Positions 1 through 5,752 of a stretch of 5,752 bases of DNA are shown piece by piece (position 1 is the stretch's first letter; every line of letters begins with the position of its first letter). The DNA comes from Flavobacteriales bacterium (GTDB taxonomy: Bacteria > Bacteroidota > Bacteroidia > Flavobacteriales_F > PHOS-HE28): assembly GCA_025455765.1 (NCBI GenBank), contig JALOLX010000107.1, positions 1 through 5,752 of the forward strand, given 5' to 3'. A model generated the notes under the pieces. It searched no databases, was not told the origin of the DNA, and saw only the letters and a program-made list of their open reading frames with translations. Both the position numbers and the translations under genes were made by a program.

Positions 1-1
1 C

Positions 2-139
2 CGCAGGGACCTGCGCGAACTGCTCGCTGCACCCCGCGAACTGAAGAGCGTAAGCACCCTGAGCACGGATGTGGTGCGCACCACGGCCAACGTGATGGCG
101 ACCGACATCCAGGCCGAACTTAGCAGCCGACTGCCGTGA
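2..139 (+). CDS. C-terminal fragment of an unidentified protein (5' end outside the window)
   Basis: An open frame runs from the left edge to a TGA at 137-139 and gives the last 45 residues of a protein, beginning RRDLRELLAAPRELKSVSTL and ending AELSSRLP. It is rich in Leu, Arg, Ser and Thr and looks alpha-helical, with no motif I recognise. It is accepted as coding because its stop overlaps the next gene's GTG start (GTGA, 136-139), a usual sign of an operon with coupled translation, and because codon use (GC-rich third positions) matches the neighbours. The context, immediately before an LPP20-like lipoprotein, suggests another envelope or lipoprotein-associated factor. That is inference only, since the domain-bearing part lies outside the window. 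Confidence 0.6.
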   Translation, partial: RRDLRELLAAPRELKSVSTLSTDVVRTTANVMATDIQAELSSRLP

Positions 140-1518
140 GGATCCTGCTCTCCTGCTTCATCCTGGTCGCCGCCCTGTCCTGCAAGGGCCGCAAAGAGGT
201 GGTGCAGACCACGCCCGTGCCGGTGGCCCAGCGGCCTGCTTGGGTCTCCGCGCGACCGGTGGAGCCGGGCTACTACATCGGGATCGGCATGGCACCCAAG
301 GGTCGCCCCGACCACCTGGAGGCTGCGAAGAAGAACGCGCTCAATGACCTGGCCAGCGAGATCAGCGTGAACGTGGAAGGCAACAGCCTCCTCTACACCC
401 TGGACCGTAAAGGCCAGTTCAACGAGTCGTACACCAACAGCATCCGCACCACCACCAACGAACAGATCGAGGGCTTCGAGCTGGCTGATAGCTGGGAGAA
501 CGCCACCGAAGTGTGGTCCTATTACCGCCTTTCGAAGAGCGAACATGCCCGGTTGAAGGCTCAGCGCAAGGCCCAGGCCATCGGCACTGCCACGGACCTC
601 TACCGCCGCGCGCTGGCCTCCATGGCGCAGGGCGATCTGCGCAGCGCGGTGGACCAGGACCTCCGCGCCATGTTGGCCATCAAGGCGTACTGGGGGGAGA
701 ACGATGTGGTGGATGTGGATGGCCGCCAAGTGCCGCTGGCGAACGAACTCTACGCTGACCTGCAACGGTTCACCGGTAGTGTGCGCTTCGCAGTGCTGCC
801 CGAGCGCTGCACCCTCGACCTTGCCAACCGCTTCACCCGCGAGGTGCTGATCACCGCTACGCACCGCGCGGGTAGCAGCACCCAGGAGCTGGGCCAACTC
901 CCCCTGCACCTCAGCTATCCGGGCATCAACGGCCTGGTGACCGAGTTGAAGGCCACGGACGCCGAAGGCCGTCTGCGCACCGCCGTGAGCCGGGTGGATC
1001 CCACACTGCGCGCCAAGGACCTGGTGGTGAAGCTGGACCTGGACCGCTTGGTGAGCCCCGAGCTGGAGCCCGCCTTGGTGAAGGCCTTGCTGGCCAGCCT
1101 TACCGCGCCAGAGCTGCGCGTGCCGGTGGACCTGGTAATGCCGCGTGTACACATGCGGAGCACCGAGACCAACCTGGGCCAACCGGTGGGCGATGCCGGC
1201 CTGGCCGTCGTGGTGCGTGAAGAGATGACCGCCCAAGGGTTCCGCTTCGTGGACCGGCCCCAGGACGCCGACCTGCTCCTTCAGCTCACCGCCTCCACGC
1301 GGCAGGGCGGTGAGTCGGCCGGCTTCTTCACCGCGTTCCTCGATGTCACCCTCAACCTGCGCGACCGCCGCACGGAACAAGTGCTATACGAAGGCGGACA
1401 GCAAGGCGTGAAGGGCGTGCAGCTCGCGTTCGACAAGGCTGGGCTGGATGCCTACAAGAAAGGCGCCGCCCAGGTACGCAAGGAACTCATCCCCGCTGCC
1501 ATTCGCTCCATCTTCTAA
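136..1518 (+). CDS. LPP20-like outer-membrane lipoprotein, 460 aa
   Basis: Predicted lipoprotein. The N-terminus MRILLSCFILVAALSC is a short type II signal peptide with lipobox ALSC, so Cys16 would be the lipidated residue. Residues about 33-150 resemble the LPP20 lipoprotein family: RPAWVSARP, then YYIGIGMA, a helix with AAKKNALNDLASEISVNVEG, and later the strand WSYYRLSKSE. A helical stretch follows (about 150-185), then probable beta-rich domains. Residues about 335-460 hold a separate module, with DADLLLQLTA and a strand pair ending in TEQVLYEG, that recalls accessory domains of periplasmic lipoproteins; I cannot name it. The GTG start is chosen because an in-frame TAG lies at 121-123 and no other common start codon occurs before the signal peptide. 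Lys at +2 followed by basic residues does not fit the acidic surface-export signal known from Bacteroidota, so a periplasm-facing position is likelier. The molecular function is unknown. The protein is translationally coupled to the gene upstream. Confidence 0.8.
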   Translation: MRILLSCFILVAALSCKGRKEVVQTTPVPVAQRPAWVSARPVEPGYYIGIGMAPKGRPDHLEAAKKNALNDLASEISVNVEGNSLLYTLDRKGQFNESYTNSIRTTTNEQIEGFELADSWENATEVWSYYRLSKSEHARLKAQRKAQAIGTATDLYRRALASMAQGDLRSAVDQDLRAMLAIKAYWGENDVVDVDGRQVPLANELYADLQRFTGSVRFAVLPERCTLDLANRFTREVLITATHRAGSSTQELGQLPLHLSYPGINGLVTELKATDAEGRLRTAVSRVDPTLRAKDLVVKLDLDRLVSPELEPALVKALLASLTAPELRVPVDLVMPRVHMRSTETNLGQPVGDAGLAVVVREEMTAQGFRFVDRPQDADLLLQLTASTRQGGESAGFFTAFLDVTLNLRDRRTEQVLYEGGQQGVKGVQLAFDKAGLDAYKKGAAQVRKELIPAAIRSIF

Positions 1519-1540
1519 CATTGACGCGGAGTTCCGAAGT

Positions 1541-1557
1541 TTGGCACGCAATTGGAA
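1541..1557 (+). promoter_or_regulatory. Possible sigma-54-like -24/-12 element
   Basis: TTGGCACG at 1541-1548 matches all eight positions of the sigma-54 -24 consensus YTGGCACG. After the standard four-base spacer the -12 half reads TGGAA instead of TTGCA, losing the well-conserved C. With a spacer one base shorter it reads TTGG. The site lies in the 78-bp gap between the two lipoprotein genes, and a start near 1568 would leave a leader of about 29 nt before the ATG at 1597. No activator-binding site was identified. The imperfect -12 half keeps this tentative. Confidence 0.25.
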
Positions 1558-1596
1558 AGAATACCACCAAGAGACACCATCAACGTCCCCGATCCC

Positions 1597-2190
1597 ATGA
1601 AAACCTTGAACACCACCCGCCCTGTGACGGTGCTGATGACGGCGCTGATGCTGTCCGGTGCCATGACCGCCTGCAAGAAGAAGAAAGAGGTCGTCGCCAC
1701 GCCGCCCCCCAATGGCGAAACGGAGATCACCGTGCTCTGCTCCGGTCCGGAGTTCTTCACCAACGACAAGGCCTTCCGCCAGAACGCCGTGGGTGAGAGC
1801 ATGGACCAGATGACCGCCAAGAACAAGGCCCTCAGCGCCGCTCGTGGACTGCTCGCTGCTGACATCAACACCCAGATCAAGCGCGTGATCGACAACTACG
1901 TGAACAGCCGCGAGATGAACAACCGGGAAGAGGTGGCTGAGCGTTACGAAGGGCTTTCCCGCGAGGTGGTCGATCAACAGCTGAAGGGCGTGAAGACCAT
2001 CTGCGAGCGCCAGGTACGTGTGGGTGGCAACGGCAACTACAAGACCTACATCGCCATCGAGCTCAGCGCCCAGGACCTGCTGGCCGCGTACAACGAGCGC
2101 CTCACCAGCGACGAGCGCCTGCGCGTGGACTACGACTACGAGAAGTTCAAGGAGACCTTCGAGGCCGAGATGAACAACATGAAGAAGTAA
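1597..2190 (+). CDS. Small LPP20-like lipoprotein, 197 aa
   Basis: Predicted lipoprotein with a signal peptide of about 25 residues and a lipobox ending TAC, giving Cys26 as the lipidated residue. The ATG at 1597 is preferred over the in-frame TTG at 1552, which would add 15 polar residues ahead of the signal peptide. The mature protein opens CKKKKEVVATPPP, very like the CKGRKEVVQTTPVP of the lipoprotein upstream. The core (about 45-160) has the layout of an LPP20-like domain: a first strand with ITVLCSG, a long helix with AKNKALSAARGLLAADI, a charged helical stretch, then KTICERQVRV and a hairpin with YKTYIAIELS. The C-terminal 35 residues are charged and probably helical (DYDYEKFKETFEAEMNNMKK). 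The family role is not established; an outer-membrane, periplasm-facing position is inferred. It may be co-transcribed with the gene before it or use its own promoter, and a terminator lies 20 bp downstream. Confidence 0.78.
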   Translation: MKTLNTTRPVTVLMTALMLSGAMTACKKKKEVVATPPPNGETEITVLCSGPEFFTNDKAFRQNAVGESMDQMTAKNKALSAARGLLAADINTQIKRVIDNYVNSREMNNREEVAERYEGLSREVVDQQLKGVKTICERQVRVGGNGNYKTYIAIELSAQDLLAAYNERLTSDERLRVDYDYEKFKETFEAEMNNMKK

Positions 2191-2210
2191 CGGTCACCGA
2201 CCGACCCACG

Positions 2211-2237
2211 AAAAGCCCCCAGCGATGGGGGCTTTTT
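2211..2237 (+). terminator. Intrinsic terminator after the lipoprotein block
   Basis: AAAAGCCCCC (2211-2220) pairs perfectly over 10 bp with GGGGGCTTTT (2227-2236) around the six-base loop AGCGAT, and the descending arm runs into TTTTT. The A-tract on the other side could let it act in both directions, although no gene converges on it here. A smaller hairpin, CGGTC-ACC-GACCG (2191-2203), starts directly after the stop codon of the upstream gene and may add to the 3' structure. Confidence 0.9.
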
Positions 2238-2250
2238 GTTGTCCATACCG

Positions 2251-2258
2251 GATCTTTG
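2251..2258 (+). promoter_or_regulatory. Weak Bacteroidota-type -7 box before the DUF423 gene
   Basis: GATCTTTG differs from the TAnnTTTG consensus at one position and lies 17 nt before the ATG at 2276, just past the terminator. The bases that follow (TACCCC) resemble those after the two better boxes in this window. TTG triplets at 2236-2238 and 2239-2241 are too close to serve as a normal -33 element, so support is weak. Confidence 0.3.
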
Positions 2259-2275
2259 TACCCCGTTCATCCGCC

Positions 2276-2677
2276 ATGCGACCAACCTTGATCCGCACCG
2301 GTGCCTTGCTGCTGCTGCTCGCCGTGGCGGCCGGTGCCTTTGGTGCCCATGGCCTTCGGGCCCGCCTTACCCCTGAAGCGCTGGACCAGTGGCGTACTGC
2401 GGTGGAGTACCAGTTCTACCACGGCCTTGGACTCCTGCTGGTGGCCGCGCTCAGTAGCTACCTTCCTCTGGAGCGTGCGCGCTGGGTGCTTCGCCTCTTC
2501 AGCGTTGGCGTTGTGCTCTTTTCGGGGTCCATTTATCTATTGAGCACCAGGGACTTGACCGGGCTTCATGCCGCAGGGGCGGTACTTGGTCCGATCACCC
2601 CCATCGGCGGACTCGCCCTTATGGCGGGGTGGGGTCTATTGTTGATATCCGCTGGGAAGGGAACTGACCAGCGTTAG
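2276..2677 (+). CDS. DUF423 family small membrane protein (YgdD-like), 133 aa
   Basis: Inner-membrane protein of unknown function in the DUF423 family, which includes E. coli YgdD; the 133-residue length is typical. Four hydrophobic segments are visible at about 7-26, 46-63, 70-90 and 100-126. Family landmarks are the first-helix GAFGAHGL (20-27), the following WRTAVEYQFYHGLGLLL (39-55), SGSIYLL (83-89) in helix three, and GPITPIGGLALMAGWGLLL (105-123) in the last. ATG 2276 is chosen because the in-frame ATG at 2225 lies inside the terminator hairpin and would add a 17-residue extension ahead of the first helix. The gene stands between a terminator and the pckA promoter, so it is probably monocistronic. 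Nothing in its neighbours points to a specific role. Confidence 0.92.
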   Translation: MRPTLIRTGALLLLLAVAAGAFGAHGLRARLTPEALDQWRTAVEYQFYHGLGLLLVAALSSYLPLERARWVLRLFSVGVVLFSGSIYLLSTRDLTGLHAAGAVLGPITPIGGLALMAGWGLLLISAGKGTDQR

Positions 2678-2698
2678 ACACGGTGCCCCGGTTCGCCC

Positions 2699-2706
2699 TA
2701 CTTTTG
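2699..2706 (+). promoter_or_regulatory. pckA promoter, Bacteroidota -7 box TACTTTTG
   Basis: TACTTTTG matches TAnnTTTG exactly and is followed by CACCC. It ends 26 nt before the pckA ATG, so transcription would begin near 2712 with a leader of about 20 nt. The -33 region has only a degenerate TTAGAC (2674-2679), which overlaps the stop codon of the DUF423 gene, with 22 bp between TTA and the -7 box. No catabolite operator was recognised. Confidence 0.65.
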
Positions 2707-2732
2707 CACCCTCAATCCACAACCAAACGGAC

Positions 2733-4346
2733 ATGAACGAGTTCGGTCTGAAACCGAAGAACGCGGATCTCTCGAAGATCGGCCTTCGCCACCTCGGCGA
2801 TGCATTCTGGAACCTGGAGCCCGCCGAACTGGTGGAGCACTCCATCCTCAACGGTGAAGGTGTGTTCGCGGACAGCGGAGCCCTCGCCATCGAGACCGGC
2901 GAGTTCACCGGCCGCAGCCCCAAGGACAAGTTCTGCGTGCGGGATGAAAAGACCGAGAACACCGTGTGGTGGGGTGATGTGAACTTCCCCTTCGAACCCG
3001 CCAAGTTCGACGCCCTGCACGCCCGCATGTGCGCCTACCTCATGGAGCGCGACGTGTACGTGAAGGATGTGTATGCCTGCGCCGACCCCACCTACCGCAT
3101 GAACATCCGTGTGGTGGCCGAGAAGCCCTGGAGCGCACAGTTCGCTGGCAACATGTTCCTGCGCCCCACCAAGGCCGAGCTGGAAAGCTTCGAGCCCGAG
3201 TGGAACATCATCAATGCCCCCGGCTTCCGCGGTGATGCAGCCATTGATGGCACCCGTCAGCACAACTTCGCCGTGATCAACTTCAGCAAGAAGATGATCC
3301 TGATCGGCGGTACCGGGTACACCGGCGAGATCAAGAAGGGCATCTTCACCGTGCTGAACTACGTGCTTCCGCAGGAGCGCGGAGTGCTCAGCATGCACTG
3401 CAGCGCCAATATCGGTGAAGCTGGTGACACCGCCGTCTTCTTCGGCCTCAGCGGTACCGGTAAGACCACGCTCAGCGCCGATCCCGACCGCAAGCTCATC
3501 GGTGACGACGAGCACGGCTGGAGCGACAAGGGTGTGTTCAACTTCGAAGGCGGCTGCTACGCCAAGTGCATCGACCTCAGTGCCGAGAAGGAGCCCCAGA
3601 TCTGGGAAGCCGTGAAGTTCGGCTCCATCCTGGAGAACATCGTGTTCGAAGAAGGCACCACCAAGGTGGACTTCGCCGATGGCAGCAAGACGGAGAACAC
3701 CCGCGTGAGCTACCCCATCCACCACATCAGCAACATCGCTGAACCCAGTGTGGGTGGCCATCCGCAGAACATCTTCTTCCTCACCTGCGATGCCTACGGT
3801 GTGCTGCCTCCCATCAGCAAGCTCAGCCCCGGTCAGGCCATGTACCACTTCATCAGTGGCTACACCGCCAAGGTGGCCGGCACCGAAGCCGGTGTCACCG
3901 AGCCGCAGAGCACCTTCAGCGCCTGCTTCGGCAAGGCCTTCCTGCCCCTGCACCCCACGAAGTATGCCGACATGCTCGGTGAGAAGATGAAGCAGCACAA
4001 CGTGCGCGTATGGCTGGTGAACACCGGCTGGAGCGGTGGTGCTTACGGCACCGGCCAGCGCATGAAGCTGAAGTTCACCCGGGCCATGATCACCGCTGCC
4101 CTGCGCGGCGAACTGGACAAAGTGGACTACAAGGATCACCCGGTGTTCGGCGTGAGCATGCCTGTGAGCTGCCCCAACGTGCCGGCCGAGATCCTCGATC
4201 CCCGCAGCACCTGGGCGGACAAAGCCGCTTACGATGCCACGGCCGAGAAGCTCGCCAAGCAGTTCAACGACAACTTCGCGAAGTACAAGGACGGTGCCAG
4301 CGCAGAGATCCTCGCTGCCGCCCCCAAGGCTGCTGTGAAGGCCTGA
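2733..4346 (+). CDS. pckA: Phosphoenolpyruvate carboxykinase (ATP), 537 aa
   Basis: Cytosolic enzyme that converts oxaloacetate and ATP to phosphoenolpyruvate, ADP and CO2, the entry step of gluconeogenesis from TCA-cycle intermediates. It can run in reverse as an anaplerotic step in some bacteria. The length is close to E. coli Pck (540 aa). Landmarks in order: TGRSPKDKF (59-67) with substrate-binding Arg61; Tyr196 and the Lys201/Lys202 pair in YTGEIKKG; His222 in SMHCSAN; the P-loop GLSGTGKTTLSADP (238-251) with Lys244; the metal-binding kinase-2 motif IGDDEHGW (256-263) with Asp258/Asp259; the PEPCK signature around NFEGGCYAKCIDL (270-282); Arg324 in NTRVSYPI; and the adenine-side segment NTGWSGGAYGTGQRM (430-444). 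These correspond to E. coli Arg65, Tyr207, Lys212/213, His232, Lys254, Asp268/269 and Arg333, so the enzyme should be active. The P-loop and the ATP-type motifs exclude the GTP-dependent family. The leader is A-rich and lacks a Shine-Dalgarno sequence. The gene has its own promoter and terminator and strongly uniform codon choice, which suggests high expression. Confidence 0.98.
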   Translation: MNEFGLKPKNADLSKIGLRHLGDAFWNLEPAELVEHSILNGEGVFADSGALAIETGEFTGRSPKDKFCVRDEKTENTVWWGDVNFPFEPAKFDALHARMCAYLMERDVYVKDVYACADPTYRMNIRVVAEKPWSAQFAGNMFLRPTKAELESFEPEWNIINAPGFRGDAAIDGTRQHNFAVINFSKKMILIGGTGYTGEIKKGIFTVLNYVLPQERGVLSMHCSANIGEAGDTAVFFGLSGTGKTTLSADPDRKLIGDDEHGWSDKGVFNFEGGCYAKCIDLSAEKEPQIWEAVKFGSILENIVFEEGTTKVDFADGSKTENTRVSYPIHHISNIAEPSVGGHPQNIFFLTCDAYGVLPPISKLSPGQAMYHFISGYTAKVAGTEAGVTEPQSTFSACFGKAFLPLHPTKYADMLGEKMKQHNVRVWLVNTGWSGGAYGTGQRMKLKFTRAMITAALRGELDKVDYKDHPVFGVSMPVSCPNVPAEILDPRSTWADKAAYDATAEKLAKQFNDNFAKYKDGASAEILAAAPKAAVKA

Positions 4347-4363
4347 TCCCCGATCCAACAACG

Positions 4364-4395
4364 CAAGGCCCTGTCGCTCCGGCGGCGGGGCCTTG
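4364..4395 (+). terminator. Probable terminator hairpin after pckA
   Basis: CAAGGCCC (4364-4371) pairs over 8 bp with GGGCCTTG (4388-4395), with a GC-rich 16-base loop that can itself form a short CGC/GCG stem. It begins 17 nt after the pckA stop. The tract that follows (TTGCGTCC) is poor in T, so termination may be less efficient than at the hairpin near 2220. Confidence 0.65.
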
Positions 4396-4445
4396 TTGCG
4401 TCCACCTGGGTGATCGTCATCATCCATCACGCACCCCTTTCAAGC

Positions 4446-4453
4446 TACCTTTG
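4446..4453 (+). promoter_or_regulatory. Promoter of the S41-like gene, -7 box TACCTTTG
   Basis: TACCTTTG is an exact TAnnTTTG match, followed by CGGCCC, in the 126-bp gap between pckA and the next gene. It ends 19 nt before the ATG at 4473, implying a leader of only about 13 nt. No TTG lies at the expected -33 distance. Confidence 0.55.
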
Positions 4454-4472
4454 CGGCCCTTTGTAGCAGCGG

Positions 4473-5752
4473 ATGGTGAAGCGGTGCCTGTTCCTCGTTC
4501 CGGCCTTTGTGGGCGCCCTCTACGCGCAGGAGCGTTCGCCGGTCAGCGATGGGCCTATTTACCCCGAGAAGCTGCGCGAGGACGTGGAGTTCCTGCGAAC
4601 GGTGATCCACCGCGCGCACCCCGATCCGTACCGCTATGTGACCAGCGCCGCTTTGGACCGCACCCTCGATTCGCTGCGCGATGAGCTGCGCGTGCCCATG
4701 GACCGGAACACCTTCCTGCTGCACATGCTGCCCGCCGTGCATGCCCTGGGTGATGCGCATGTGCTGTTGGACCTTCCGCCGGCCCAGCGCGGACGTTTGG
4801 CACAGGATACCCCCGTGTTGCCCCTGCGGGTGAAGCTGTTGAGCAGCGGCCTCTATGTGGAAGAAGAGCTGAAGGGCTTCCGCAGCCTGCCCATCGGCGC
4901 GCGCATCACGGCCATCAATGAGCGTCCGACCGCAGAGGTCATCGCGTCCATCGCCCGCCATATTCCAGTGGATGGCGCCAATACTTCGCTCCGCGAACGC
5001 ATGATCGAACGGAGCTTCCCCTGGCTCTATCGACGCTTCGTTCAGGCCACGAACGAGTTCAACATCCGCTACCAGTTGGATGACGGCCCCGAACGCAGCC
5101 AGCGCATCTTCGCGATGACCGGTGCGGAGATGGAACTCACACGCAAGCAGGGTGGACAGGGGCTCGCTCCCTGGCGGGTGTTCTGGGACGTGGAGAGCGA
5201 GGCAGAATGGGTGACGATGCGCACCCTGGACCTGGATAGCTTGGAGGCCCTGGGGATCCAGCCAGAGCGCTTCCTGACCGCCATGCTCAAGGATGCCCGG
5301 CGCAATAAGGCCCGTACGCTGGTGCTCGATCTGCGCGGTGCCGACGGCCGTGACCTGGCCGCTGCCGAGATGGTGTTCGCCGCCATTGCCAAAGAACCCT
5401 TCCGGGTGGTGCAAGGCATGAGCGCACGCACCCCGGCGATCGACCAGCCACCACTCCCTGGATTGCCTCAGGAACACCTGGACGCGCTGCGTGCACAGTT
5501 CGTACCCGGACCGGGAGGTAGTTCACACCTGCGACCCGATGATGCCCGCTTGCAGCCGCTGCCGCCCTTGAAGCGGGCGTTCAAGGGCAAGGTGTACGTG
5601 GTGTGCGATGGCGCCACCCGCGATGCCGCTGCGGCCCTGGTGATGATGGCCAAACGCAGCGGCCGCGCCCGTGTGATCGGTGAGGAGGTGGGCAGCAATG
5701 CCTTCAGCTTCACCGGTGGCCGCGAACTGGTGACCACGCTGCCGAGCTCCGG
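4473..5752 (+). CDS. Secreted S41-peptidase-like protein, probably catalytically inactive (3' end outside the window)
   Basis: The frame is open from the ATG at 4473 to the right edge (426 codons plus two bases). The N-terminus MVKRCLFLVPAFVGALYAQE is a Sec signal peptide, probably cut after ALYA, so the protein is periplasmic or exported. Residues about 33-98 match the N-terminal helical region of Bacteroidota S41 proteins, including HRAHPDPYRYVTS and LPAVHALGDAHV with the conserved His96. A PDZ-like segment follows (about 115-165, LPIGARITAINERPTAEVI). The protease core has the strand RTLVLDLRGADGRD (281-294), then KGKVYVVCDGATRDAAAALV (371-390), VIGEEVGS (401-408) and TLPSS (422-426, usually LPNSG). 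In active relatives the TRDAA site reads T-F-S-A-A with the nucleophilic Ser; here it is Asp384, and no Ser lies within the motif. The loop normally DLRGNGGG is also altered. I infer a pseudoprotease, perhaps binding peptides or acting as a scaffold. A GTG at 4476 is an alternative start. Confidence 0.85.
   Translation, partial: MVKRCLFLVPAFVGALYAQERSPVSDGPIYPEKLREDVEFLRTVIHRAHPDPYRYVTSAALDRTLDSLRDELRVPMDRNTFLLHMLPAVHALGDAHVLLDLPPAQRGRLAQDTPVLPLRVKLLSSGLYVEEELKGFRSLPIGARITAINERPTAEVIASIARHIPVDGANTSLRERMIERSFPWLYRRFVQATNEFNIRYQLDDGPERSQRIFAMTGAEMELTRKQGGQGLAPWRVFWDVESEAEWVTMRTLDLDSLEALGIQPERFLTAMLKDARRNKARTLVLDLRGADGRDLAAAEMVFAAIAKEPFRVVQGMSARTPAIDQPPLPGLPQEHLDALRAQFVPGPGGSSHLRPDDARLQPLPPLKRAFKGKVYVVCDGATRDAAAALVMMAKRSGRARVIGEEVGSNAFSFTGGRELVTTLPSS

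Noticed and set aside
1552..1596. TTG start for the second lipoprotein
   Set aside because: It would place 15 polar residues before the signal peptide and would overlap the candidate promoter. ATG 1597 gives a normal lipoprotein leader.
1384..1977. Minus-strand frame of 197 codons spanning the end of one lipoprotein gene and the start of the next
   Set aside because: It overlaps two supported genes and gives a His-rich product without domains, and no promoter is seen near 1977.
2225..2275. ATG at 2225 as start of the DUF423 gene
   Set aside because: It lies within the loop and arm of a perfect terminator hairpin, and the added residues are not part of the family's N-terminus.
2712..4430. 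A 572-codon open frame on the minus strand across all of pckA
   Set aside because: It lies opposite a certain gene, and its translation is a low-quality mix rich in His, Gly, Val and Leu with no domain. Strong codon bias in a GC-rich gene often leaves one antisense frame free of stops. No promoter or coding signature supports it.
4411..4440. CATCATCCATCAC-type short repeats before the S41-like gene
   Set aside because: They are only a few bases long and irregular, and are consistent with chance in a short intergenic stretch. There is no array structure.
4440..5477. A 345-codon open frame on the minus strand opposite the S41-like gene
   Set aside because: It has the same origin: the complementary frame of a GC-rich gene lacks stops. 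The product is rich in His, Gln and Gly and has no recognisable motif, whereas the + strand frame has a signal peptide and family landmarks.

Overview
The window looks like ordinary chromosomal DNA from a GC-rich member of the Bacteroidota, possibly one of the high-GC Flavobacteriales-like lineages. The support is indirect. Two promoters carry the Bacteroidota -7 box TAnnTTTG, the start codons lack Shine-Dalgarno sequences, and the gene set fits (LPP20-type lipoproteins, a periplasmic S41-type protein, ATP-dependent PEP carboxykinase). No rRNA or other marker gene is present, so the lineage is inferred. All genes lie on the + strand and coding density is high.

Layout. Positions 2-139 are the last 45 codons of an unidentified gene. 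Its stop overlaps, as GTGA, the GTG start of a 460-residue LPP20-like lipoprotein (136-1518). After 78 bp, which hold a possible sigma-54-like promoter, comes a second and smaller lipoprotein (1597-2190). Its mature N-terminus closely resembles that of the first. A strong intrinsic terminator (2211-2237) closes this envelope-lipoprotein block. A small four-helix membrane protein of the DUF423/YgdD family follows (2276-2677), then pckA (2733-4346) with its own -7 box and a terminator hairpin (4364-4395). A second -7 box (4446-4453) precedes a secreted S41-peptidase-like protein that starts at 4473 and runs off the right edge.

How the genes relate. The three leftmost genes probably act together at the outer membrane: two are lipoproteins, and the first is translationally coupled to the gene before it. 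DUF423, pckA and the S41-like gene each seem to be separate transcription units. pckA encodes a complete gluconeogenic enzyme with every expected catalytic residue.

The most notable point is the S41-like protein. It keeps the fold landmarks of the family, but the serine-nucleophile position reads Asp (TRDAA) and the usual DLRGNGGG loop is degenerate, which suggests a pseudoprotease. I found no CRISPR array, tRNA, mobile element or clearly new multi-gene system.
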